A stretch of DNA of 64,000 nucleotides from the NCBI RefSeq assembly GCF_000787575.1, contig NW_012236511.1:310001-374000 (forward strand), in the 5' to 3' direction. Position 1 is the first letter of the stretch. Each line of letters begins with the position of its first letter. Below the pieces are notes generated by a model, which searched no databases, had not been told where the DNA came from, and was given only the letters and a program-made list of their open reading frames with translations. The stretch is from Acytostelium subglobosum LB1 (Eukaryota; Evosea; Eumycetozoa; Acytosteliales; Acytosteliaceae). Made by a program: the position numbers and the translations under genes. Shown here in pieces: positions 55,554 through 64,000 of this stretch.

Positions 55554-55819
55554 AGTAAACTCTCATGATTGATAACCACACGACCTTTCATTCATCTTAA
55601 GATCAAGATACTTTTTTGAAGGTTGCCAAATTGATCAAAACAAATATCTGGCGAATGGTAGTTCAATCGCCTGGACCAGTAGGGCACATGATTAGTGGAA
55701 AGGGTTTGGTGGAGGACCTGGGTTTGATCGCTTTGATCCTTAAGCTCAAGCAACATAAAATCAGTCATTTCAATAAATCAATCATTCATTCCTAACTTAC
55801 TATCTCTAATCTTATAATA
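55554..55819. other. Spacer between NOMO and the beta-helix array
   Basis: Mostly unremarkable. Around 55655-55735 there are fragments resembling D-arm and T-arm sequences of a tRNA, but no acceptor stem closes, so no tRNA is called. Confidence 0.4.
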
Positions 55820-57355
55820 ATGATGAAGGGCAATATCACTTTTATTTCAATCACTTTGATATTGATGACATTTGTTATCAATTGTCGTCCAATCAATGCC
55901 AACTCAATCACAACACTTTATGTCGACCCATCATCATCAAACAATTCATCATTCTGTGGACTTGACCCTGCCAACAATGTGTCCTGTCCAAACATATCAG
56001 CAGCACTCACAACATATCAACAACTCAATCTAACATCGTATAATGACTTGTTCATCATCCTCGCACCAGGTATTTACCTTCCACTTCAACAACAAGTAAA
56101 CAACACAATGGTATTTGGTAATGGAAATATCAATCCATATGGAATCAACATTACACTTGGTCCATCACCTGACTCTCAGGGCCAGGTCATCTTTGACTTT
56201 TCATCTTATACCATTCCAAATTGGGGTCAACTTCAATTTATATATCTGAAACCAACCAATTACAATGACGATGTACTGCATACTAGAATAACATTGAACA
56301 ACATGACATTGATTAATGCCCCGATACATTCCATATCTCAATATGTCAACGTAGTGCTGAACAACATAAACATCACATCAGTTTTCGTTCGTCAACTGAC
56401 ACCAATCTCAGTCCTACCGTATTCATACACTCCAGAGTCATCATTGACAATCAACGGAGGCAGTATGTACAATATCCAAGGCTCAAACGGAATTCCAATG
56501 ATCATGTCGTTGCCATGTGATCTTGTGATCAATGGAATGACATTCACCAACAACACTGGAGATTCAATCATCCATGCGCGCAACTCAACAATGATCTTGA
56601 CCAACTTGTCGTTCAGCGGCAACACCATCTACAACTATATAGTTGGAACAACAGTTCCTCGACCATCATCATCAATCTCCAACTGCTCATTCACCAACAA
56701 TAATATGACTGGAGGTACATTTGTCTCATTTGCCGGTTTGATCAGTCTGAAGCAAGCTCAAGACCATAACAGTGTAGTGCCAATCTCCGACACTCTTTTT
56801 GACAGCAACTATGGCGTGTACAACTTGGTGGCCATGACCTTTGGAGAATATGTTATGGACAATGTAACAATCACCAACAACACGGCGATAGTAGGTGATA
56901 TGATCAGTGGAGCAGTGGTCACATTCAGCATGAACAACTGCACAATGAACAACAATCACTTGTTCAATAATAGTAATCCAATGGGTTATTATAATTCAGG
57001 CATCACGCTCACTGATGTTGTACTTGGACCATTCTCAAGAAACTATTCAATTCCATCGGAAGGCTTGTATAACATTGAATGTCATTTTGGAAATATAACA
57101 TTTGTAAATGTTAGCAATTATAACAATGGATCTAATCTTATGGATTGTAGTAATCAATTACAACGATGTGAGATCATTGGAGAAGAATCACAATTATGTC
57201 CAAATCCACCAAATCATCATAGTGGACAACTAAGTGGTGGAGCTGTCGCTGGAATAATCATTGGAAGTATTGGAGGAGTCTTACTCCTACTTATCATTGC
57301 CTATCTTGTCAACAGAATGTTGAGGAGCAGGTCGCGCTATCATCCAATACAATAA
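55820..57355 (+). CDS. Beta-helix-like membrane glycoprotein, family member 2
   Basis: A single-exon surface protein of 511 residues and the longest member. It begins with tandem ATGs, a signal peptide, then TTLYVDPSSSNNSSFCGLDP. The body repeats Asn-rich beta strands such as LTLINAPI-like and VVLNNINITS, with SSLTINGGSMYN marking the family's central motif (also in members at 49595 and 62902). More than twenty N-x-S/T sites are visible. The Cys pair near the end (CEIIGEESQLC) is followed by GQLSGGAVAGIIIGSIGGVLLLL, a membrane span, and a basic tail (RMLRSRSRYHPIQ). No enzymatic motif is seen. The AT-rich promoter and lack of introns match the other members. Best explanation is a cell-surface recognition or adhesion protein, inferred from architecture only. 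Confidence 0.8.
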   Translation: MMKGNITFISITLILMTFVINCRPINANSITTLYVDPSSSNNSSFCGLDPANNVSCPNISAALTTYQQLNLTSYNDLFIILAPGIYLPLQQQVNNTMVFGNGNINPYGINITLGPSPDSQGQVIFDFSSYTIPNWGQLQFIYLKPTNYNDDVLHTRITLNNMTLINAPIHSISQYVNVVLNNINITSVFVRQLTPISVLPYSYTPESSLTINGGSMYNIQGSNGIPMIMSLPCDLVINGMTFTNNTGDSIIHARNSTMILTNLSFSGNTIYNYIVGTTVPRPSSSISNCSFTNNNMTGGTFVSFAGLISLKQAQDHNSVVPISDTLFDSNYGVYNLVAMTFGEYVMDNVTITNNTAIVGDMISGAVVTFSMNNCTMNNNHLFNNSNPMGYYNSGITLTDVVLGPFSRNYSIPSEGLYNIECHFGNITFVNVSNYNNGSNLMDCSNQLQRCEIIGEESQLCPNPPNHHSGQLSGGAVAGIIIGSIGGVLLLLIIAYLVNRMLRSRSRYHPIQ

Positions 57356-57796
57356 ATACCAGTAGTCGGACTTCAGTCTCACGAATGTTGATCAAATTGA
57401 TGACAGTGTATCTCTGATCACCATAATAACTTATTATTTCACTGCATTTAATAATTCAAATCTATTCAATAAAGATTACTAGTTATCTGATTGATGCTTA
57501 TTCAATCATTCGAAAAGAATCGGGAGTAGCTTAAATCCAAGCGAGTGATTTGGAACAGAACGAAACAATGTCTCTTCGGAAGTTGAAAAACCAGGTTATC
57601 CTAGGAAAATCTGATCACTTATTGAATCAGGAAAACCCTGGGCCTGTGAGGACTAGCATTGGGCTTGTAGGGCCTCCACAAATCACATTCGGTAATTGAG
57701 GTAACAGACTACATCTTTTGTTTCTTTGTCGTATTCATTCAATCCATCAATCATTCAATCATTCAATCATACAAACAAACAATCGATCATTCAAAT
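57356..57796. other. Spacer within the array
   Basis: AATAAA at about 57468 ends member 2; CATT and TCAA repeats precede member 3. No other element seen. Confidence 0.5.
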
Positions 57797-59120
57797 ATGA
57801 AGTTATATTTATCAATATCTTTCTTTGTAATAATCATACTTGTACTAGGATGTTGTGTTGAGGGCCGGACAACAATCACTACAACAACACTTTATGTCGA
57901 TCAAGCATCAACCAACTCATCAATAGTATGTGGATTGAGTTTAGATTATAATATGGCCTGTACCAACGTCACAATGGCACTTAGAAGTTATAGATCGCTT
58001 GTTGGCTCACATCCTGTAAGCTCGGAATTGAACTTGTTGGTGGTGCCAGGTGTCCATACTCCCGATGCCCACAAGGATCAATTAGGATTCAGTCCAATAT
58101 GTCTCAATGTCACCATTGGACCAACAGTCATCAGTGATACCGACCCACTAGTGTTCGACTACAGCTCAAACTCCAATCAGTACNTTCATGCTCATGGCGC
58201 CCACTCATTTGGACAAATGTCAAACTACTATTACATTCAACAGTATGACCATGATCAATGCTCAAGTACTCTCAATCAACAACAAGGTCACAATGGTTCT
58301 GAATGATGTGATCATGACTTGCGCCTACCTTCCCAACATGCCACCTCTGCTCGAGATGAGGCCAAACGAGATGGAAGCCGATCAATATGGTGCTCGCACT
58401 CTGATCATCAATGGTGGAGCAGTTGTTAACTGTACTCTACGTGATACTTACTTGATCATTGTGGATGGTGCCAACTTGGTGATTGACAACTTCCAGGTCT
58501 CAAACAACAATGCTAACAATATGCTCCAGATCCTTAAGTCCGTGACGACCATCACAAACACATTGTTCCATAACAACTGGGTCGACTACATCATGTTCGT
58601 TCTTGACAACACTCTGGAGACCGTGTTTAGCAACTGCACATTCAGCCAGAACCATATGTCCACAGTTACAGGGCTCACCATGATCCAACATGCGATTGGA
58701 CCATTGACCATTACCGACTCGGTGTTTGAAGGTAACTACAACTTGACCATTTTGATCGATGTGTCGGATGGGGAGGTCAGCATTCAAGATACAACATTCA
58801 TCAACAACAATGTGATAGGTGGTCCTCTGTTGCAAGTGTCGTCAAGCACATTCAACATGACCAACGTCACTTTGACATCGGACCAATATGAACAGGTACA
58901 ATATATAGTAGAGTTTCAGTCGACCAAGGTCAGTCTGACCAATGTAGTCTTTGACGACCAGCCATATGTAGTTAAAGACGTGATAGCATGTTACGAAGGA
59001 GACATCACATTCAACAATGTCACCAACAATGTTGGTGGCTCAGGATTGATCGATTGTAAATATCCAGGTCTATGCACAATCCAAGGTGATCAACCTAACA
59101 TCTGTCCCCAACAACATTGA
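57797..59120 (+). CDS. Beta-helix-like secreted glycoprotein, member 3, without membrane anchor (contains one N)
   Basis: About 440 residues once the single N at 58184 is disregarded; the N adds one base and breaks an otherwise continuous frame (YFMLMAPTHL). The layout follows the family: signal peptide (LSISFFVIIILVLGCCVEG), TTLYVDQASTNSS, CGL...C pair, VVPGVHTP, strands such as TMVLNDVIM, TLIINGGAVVN, and the spacer unit LTITDSVFEGNYNLT. It differs at the C terminus: after the final Cys unit (CTIQGDQPNIC) it ends with PQQH and a stop, exactly where relatives enter the membrane span. It may therefore be secreted or the gene may be truncated. No span-coding sequence is found just downstream. 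The gene and the broken copy at 61740-62385 are each other's closest relatives here. Confidence 0.75.
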
Positions 59121-60075
59121 ATAATGATAAATAAATAATACAAGTATTCCATTCATTCATTAACAACAACTTACATTTCTTGGAAGGCTGTCTGTTCTGT
59201 GTGTGAGTTGGTATTCACTTCCCTTCAGCTTTGACAATACATTCATTCATTCATTTACATTCAAACATACAACATGTAATCTTTATCTATGTAGGTGTAA
59301 TAGGATCTTGAGGTAAGCTTACCTAGAAGTCAACAACATAGTCAACGTTGAGCAAGTGTTTGACTGGTTACATTGGCTCCAATGATTCCGGAATCATGGT
59401 TACATTGACTTACTGACCGTTCGTTTCATTCGTTCTTTCAATCGATCGATGGACAACTCATCGAGTTAGTGGTCTTGGGACCCAAGACAAGTCAAAGCAT
59501 ACCCAGTGTAACATCGACTCTTCATATAGACAACACTTCTTACCAGAGTTCATTCAATGACTACTCGACCCTGGTCTAATTAAACGAACCGACTAAGGAC
59601 CTAACCAACTTGTCTGTTCATCCATTCAACCATCCATCCAGGGAAACAAACACATGCATGGCTGTCAGATAGTGTCTCTTGCATCTGTGTCTCTTAAATT
59701 GAAGAAACGACCCAGGATTCAAAAAAACATCACTTCACACACCCACCTCAGCATCAAAATGAGCAACAATCCTGGTCTGTGCTAAATCCAAAAGACATGG
59801 AATACTCGGGTATGAAACTCTTAAGTTCATTGGGTTGTCAATATGTCGGTGTTAGTCAACGGACTATTCATTGTTTACCACCCCATTACAATGGATTCAT
59901 TATAAATAGATTCCAAATGATCTTCAAACCATCCATCATTTCATGTTCAATCAATCATTCAATCAATCAATCAGTCATACAATCAATCCAATATTCCCAT
60001 TATTCAATCAATCAATCAATCCATCCATATAATCAATCAGTCAATCTATTAATCCAAACAAAAAAAATATTAATT
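59121..60075. other. Spacer within the array
   Basis: CATT and TCAA repeats, scattered GATC-palindromes near 59440-59460, and a repeat-rich leader before member 4. A 99-codon in-frame extension ahead of the next ATG (59779-60075) is repeat-derived and not supported as coding. Confidence 0.45.
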
Positions 60076-61518
60076 ATGAATTTATTTTTAATTATTTTCC
60101 AAATCATTCTAATTTTGAAAGTTGGTTCCATCAGTGGACAGGTGGCAATGACAAAGGTCACACTTTATGTTGATCCTGCATCAAACAACACTTCTCCAAC
60201 ATGTGGTTCCCAATTAATTGGTAACTACCCCTGCCATAGCATTGGAGCAGCATTCGCCAGTTACCAACACTTGTTTGCCGTTACCACCGACTCTGAACTC
60301 AGCATCAAGATTGTGCCCAACACCTACTTCCCCTCTGACCGTGACTTTGGATTCAACCCAATATGCCAAAATGTGACCATTGGTTCAATCTACGATGGCC
60401 AAGAAGTTGTGTACAACAACACTGTGAGTGGAGAACCATACTTCCTCTACCTTCATACTCAGAATGACATTGAGGTGAACTGCACCACATCTCTCACAAT
60501 CAACTATATCAAGTTCATCGATGTGAAGAGTGTTTGTGGAATCAACAACGTCACGTTTACTCTCAATGGTTGTTCGTTCATCGGTGGAAGTGCGGCCAAC
60601 CCTTTGATATACCATCAACTCTCAGTGTATGATACAACTGGTGTTGTTGGATCAACAGTGTTCAAGATGTCAGGTTGCAGCATCTCCGGATCAGAGGCAA
60701 TGTTATACACGCCCAATGTGTTTGTCAGCAATGTCGAAATGATCGTGGACAACTCTTCATTCTACAACAACACGGGTTCCAATATCTTCTACCTCGAGAA
60801 CAGCACTCTGGCATTGAGCAACTCGATCTTCTACTCCAACTTCATGAGGTTCAACTTGATCCAGTTCAATGAGCCCAGGTTCCCCGTCCAATCAGTGTTC
60901 ACCAACGTCACTTTCAATGAGAACAGAGGCAACAGCACCGAGTTGATCCTTCAGCGTGTTGGAGTTTTGACCATCAAGAACTCAGTGTTCACTGGCAACT
61001 GGTTCTTAACCAGCTTGATCGTGGCCATGACCAACCTGACCGTCGAACATACAACATTCGCCAACAACAGCTTCGCGGCCAATAGCTCGATGATTCTTGG
61101 ATTGAACGCCAAATCTCTCACTATGATCGACAACACTTTCACTGGCAACCACTTTGGTCCACAGTCCGGCTTTGTAGGCGCAGTCAACACACCAGTCAAC
61201 CTCACCAACATTGAGTTTGGCGCTAATGACTTCCCCTGGGGTCTCACCCAAACCTGCCAAGTCATCAAATGCTCCAACAGTGGCGTCACCTTCAACAATG
61301 TGATCAATGACAACGATGATATCAAGTGGATCTCGTGTCACAGGTGCTTGACCTATGGTGATTATCCAGGAATGTGTCCACCCGATCATCATCTCAGTAT
61401 AGGAGCAATCGTAGGTATTGCCGTTGGTGGCTTTGCCGGTGTATGCATCATTGTAGTGTTGACTGTTGTGCTTGTCAAGAGATCAAAGAGGACCCAGTAC
61501 AATACCATCCAACACTAA
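60076..61518 (+). CDS. Beta-helix-like membrane glycoprotein, family member 4
   Basis: A single-exon surface protein of 480 residues. The ATG at 60076 begins the signal peptide (LFLIIFQIILILKVGSISG), after which come TLYVDPASNNTSPTCG and the second cysteine (PCHSIG). The body has the family's repeated strands, e.g. FTLNGCSFIGG, FKMSGCSISG, LTIKNSVFTGN and NLTVEHTTFANN, with extra Cys compared with members 1 and 2. The C-terminal Cys unit (CHRCLTYGDYPGMC) is followed by IGAIVGIAVGGFAGVCIIVVLTVVL, a membrane span, and a basic tail (KRSKRTQYNTIQH). Numerous N-glycosylation sites are present. No catalytic motif is recognised. Expression and ligand are unknown; the anchor and glycosylation point to the cell surface. 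Confidence 0.8.
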   Translation: MNLFLIIFQIILILKVGSISGQVAMTKVTLYVDPASNNTSPTCGSQLIGNYPCHSIGAAFASYQHLFAVTTDSELSIKIVPNTYFPSDRDFGFNPICQNVTIGSIYDGQEVVYNNTVSGEPYFLYLHTQNDIEVNCTTSLTINYIKFIDVKSVCGINNVTFTLNGCSFIGGSAANPLIYHQLSVYDTTGVVGSTVFKMSGCSISGSEAMLYTPNVFVSNVEMIVDNSSFYNNTGSNIFYLENSTLALSNSIFYSNFMRFNLIQFNEPRFPVQSVFTNVTFNENRGNSTELILQRVGVLTIKNSVFTGNWFLTSLIVAMTNLTVEHTTFANNSFAANSSMILGLNAKSLTMIDNTFTGNHFGPQSGFVGAVNTPVNLTNIEFGANDFPWGLTQTCQVIKCSNSGVTFNNVINDNDDIKWISCHRCLTYGDYPGMCPPDHHLSIGAIVGIAVGGFAGVCIIVVLTVVLVKRSKRTQYNTIQH

Positions 61519-61739
61519 AATGAACGATCACTAACTACTGATGATCGATCAAACACACAAACCAATAAATCATTCAACTAAACTCTCTCATTGTGCCAAA
61601 CACATGACCATGGTATGATCATGATGTTCACAATCACCATTCAAAGCTTCAAGCTTTAGGTACTCTTAAGTATAATATCGCTGCGATCACTATTACCTAA
61701 TCAGGAAGACCCATAATGTGCTTTGGCTTTGGCTTCCTG

Positions 61740-62385
61740 CATCAACTATTCCCTCAACTCCTATCAACTCCGAATTGAACATATTGATGGTGCCAGGTGT
61801 CCATATACCAGTGACAAACGACAATAATCTTGGAATCTCAATCTAACCATTGGACCAACAACAACTAGTAATCGATTACAGTATACTGATCAATACTTCA
61901 TATGGATTGTACCTGATACCCCAGTGATCGGGCAGAACATCAATCACACTCAATAGTATGACATTGATCAATGCAGTCGTGAGCTCAACAATGTAACGAT
62001 GGTATTGAACAACGTCACCATCACCGACTCTTTGTTTGAGGGCAACTACAACTTGACCTTACTGATCCAAGATACAAGCATACCATCAACATATGTATGG
62101 ACCTGTGTTACAGGGCTGGAATGGCACATACAACATGACCAACGTAATAATGATGTCCAACAATTTGGACAAGTATTCTTGTGTTTGTCGATTCCAAGAC
62201 CAGTCTTTGATGATGATCAATCAAGTGTGACCGACATCATTGCTTGTTTACAAGATGTCACCACACTAAACAATGTAACAAACAATGTCAATGGTGCAGG
62301 TATGATCGATTGTGATATTCAAGGTCTATGCATTATTGAAGATGATCAACCAAATAACTGTCCACTCGATCGAAGATTATTGTAA
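61740..62385 (+). pseudogene. Broken copy of a member-3-like beta-helix gene
   Basis: Sequence between about 61760 and 62385 matches member 3 in order but not in one frame. It starts without a signal peptide, at a region matching SELNxLxVPGVH, then contains several stop codons (for example near 61832, 61924 and 61996) and frame changes. Recognisable pieces include a SMTLINAVVSS stretch, the repeat-like TDSLFEGNYNLT at about 62019-62055 and, in the last part, TDIIACLQDV, NNVTNNVNGAGMIDCD and CIIEDDQPNNC. It ends with PLDRRLL and a stop at the same point where member 3 stops, ahead of the missing membrane span. The copy looks dead, with a large central deletion. Confidence 0.75.
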
Positions 62386-62901
62386 TTATCTGTTATGTAG
62401 TGTCATTCAAATAAGCATCCGATATCGTAATGGTAGGGTACTGAGAAATATCACAAGTGAGTAGAGTGGACCTCGCAAAAATGATCAGATGGCGAATCTT
62501 TGGTATTTGGATCAATTCCAAGGAGGCACTACTTTTTTTTTGATGAACCCCCAAATCATGATCTTTTTACTTTCGAAGTCAATCTTTGACATTCTTGCGA
62601 GCTTGCTCCAACTATGCGGGTTGTTCTTTAGTATCTTTGACTGGGATACTTTGCATGATTGACCTGATGACATCATGGATACTTGAACGAAAGATGACGA
62701 CTTTAATAATCGATTTTATTTCCTCGTCTTTTTATATCTTTCGAGCTATATCTGTAACTTATCCCATTAATCAAAGTCAAAGACTCGTCCTAGGATTAGT
62801 CCAATCATCTTGAGAGACTGGTCAATAAATACTACAAACAGATCATCCTCATTCATTCATCCATTCATTCAATCAAACAAACATATATAAAACAAATAAT
62901 A
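62386..62901. other. Spacer within the array
   Basis: Flank of the broken copy and promoter of member 5, with a T-run at 62532-62541 and CATT/TCAA repeats just before the start codon. A 75-codon open frame (62586-62813) has no family resemblance and is not supported. Confidence 0.45.
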
Positions 62902-64000
62902 ATGAAATTAATAATTATTACAATTATTTTATTAATAGTACAGATATTTGGACTATCAGTAAATGGCCAGACAATTACAACTACCACATTATATGTTGAT
63001 CCAGCTTCAAATAATTCGTCACCTAATTGTGGATTGACTAGTGATAACGATGCTGTTTGTCGCACACTATCTCAAACATTGAAAAGTTATTACAATATTG
63101 TTGGTTCCAAACCAGTCAACTCTCAATTGAACATTGTTATGGCAGCTGGCCTCTACCTCCCTGAACAAGTGCCCAACTTTGGAAATGGACAGCTCAACCC
63201 ATTCGGTCTCAACGTGACCTTTGGACCATCGCCACTAAACAACATTGGTGGTGTTATAATCGACTTTACATCATACATCTCACCAGATACCTTGCCACTA
63301 CCCTTCATCAATCTGATTGGATATGGACCATCGACCACCAACATCACCATCAACAATGTCACATTGATCAACGCCGTCATCACATCAGTATACTGTGATG
63401 ATGTCTCAATGATACTCAACAATGTATCAATCTCTGGTTCCGGATCAGAGGATCTCAAACCAATCATGTTTGCTCCAGCCGTGTACACGCCCTCATCGGT
63501 ATTGACCATCAATGGAGGTAGCATGGCCCATGTCATTGCTTATNGGATCAAATCCAATCCTCGATGCTTCAAGATGTGATCTCACCATCAATGGTGTAGA
63601 GTTCTACAACAACACTGGATTCACAATGATCAGCGCCTTCAACGCAACTGTCAAGATCGAGAACTCATATATCCACTCCAACACGTTCACCAACTTGCTC
63701 ATCGGCTTCATCTTCACCTTGCCAGGCTCATCCATCACCAACACCACCATTGTCAACAACGACATGTCATCTCTCGCAGTCCAGATGGGATCCATCATTG
63801 AGGTATACCAGGGATCTTCATCATTGATCAACTCTACACTCTCTGGCAACCATGGATTGTTCAGCCTGTTCCACATGCGCTTGGCCGATGTGTCCATTCA
63901 GGAGACCAAGATCACCAACAACAGTGCCACAGTCAGCTCATTGATATATGGTTCCGAGTCATCATTGGAGATGATCAACACCACCTTCACATCAGATCAT
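62902..64000 (+). CDS. Beta-helix-like glycoprotein, family member 5 (partial at right edge, contains one N)
   Basis: At least 365 residues are present; the 3' end lies beyond the window. A signal peptide (IIITIILLIVQIFGLSVNG) is followed by TTLYVDPASNNSSPNCGL and a second Cys. The body includes the same landmarks as member 2, such as FGNGQLNPFGLNVTFGPSP and SVLTINGGSMAH, so members 2 and 5 are close relatives. The single N at 63544 adds one base; ignoring it, the frame passes on through GSNPILDASRCDLTINGVEF to the window edge. Many N-x-S/T sites are visible (NITINNVT and NTTIVNN). Whether this member has the C-terminal membrane span cannot be judged from the window. Confidence 0.78.

Noticed and set aside
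55640-55740. tRNA-like stretch with GGTAGTTCAATCG and CTGGGTTTGATC
   Set aside because: No acceptor stem or anticodon arm can be paired; not a functional tRNA.
59779-60075. N-terminal extension of beta-helix member 4
   Set aside because: The extension is translated TCAA repeat, and the signal peptide begins at the later ATG 60076.
62586-62813. 75-codon open frame before member 5
   Set aside because: No similarity to the array family and no splice context.

Overview
The window reads as nuclear DNA of a social amoeba (dictyostelid). The signs are short AT-rich GT-AG introns (about 55-120 nt), compact genes on both strands, poly-Asn, poly-Gln and poly-Ser tracts inside coding regions, A-rich start contexts, and TCAA tetranucleotide repeats in introns and spacers. 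Exons are clearly richer in GC than in Dictyostelium discoideum, so a more GC-balanced dictyostelid seems likely; I cannot name the species. Two single N bases and several one-base frame breaks point to a draft assembly.

Layout. 1-582 (-): 5' part of an alkylglycerol monooxygenase-like gene. 939-2194 (-): Trm10 tRNA methyltransferase. 2414-6605 (-): large unrecognised gene with a stop codon and a frame break. 6839-6909 (+): tRNA-Pro(AGG). 6962-9417 (-): OB-fold/zinc-ribbon protein, possibly related to shieldin SHLD2 or RPA1. 9605-10127 (-): doubtful small secreted protein. 11099-11896 (+): Ser-rich Cys-cluster protein. 12191-12904 (+): probable mitochondrial membrane protein. 14065-18032 (+): DENN-LIM protein. 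18334-19701 (+): serine incorporator. 19838-21608 (+): leucine-rich repeat protein. 21635-27005 (-): DDX60-like helicase. 28339-29847 (+): PTB/hnRNP-L-type RNA-binding protein. 30500-30811 (+): candidate micro-gene. 30929-31761 (+): FAM241-like membrane protein. 31912-35948 (-): BLTP3/SHIP164-like bridge lipid-transfer protein. 36879-37883 (+): quinone oxidoreductase. 38809-41205 (+): large secreted multidomain protein with bacterial-type domains. 41915-42712 (+): small secreted ependymin-like protein. 43250-44531 (+): SLC25 carrier. 44816-47065 (-): OTU deubiquitinase. 48298-49550 (+): THH1/TOM1-like seven-pass protein.

49.6-64 kb is an accessory region. It holds a family of paralogous secreted or type I membrane proteins, each with a signal peptide, a TLYVD motif, beta-helix-like repeats dense in N-glycosylation sequons and, in three members, a C-terminal membrane anchor. 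Members lie at 49595-50983 (-), 55820-57355, 57797-59120, 60076-61518, a decayed copy near 61740-62385, and 62902 to the window edge. A NOMO gene (51682-55553) sits inside the cluster.

Most of the window is housekeeping: tRNA modification, RNA binding, lipid transfer, membrane trafficking, ubiquitin removal and ER membrane-protein biogenesis. The beta-helix array, the DDX60-like helicase and the OB-fold protein are the most promising parts for new biology. Exon models were built by hand from splice sites and reading-frame phase; no database search was run.
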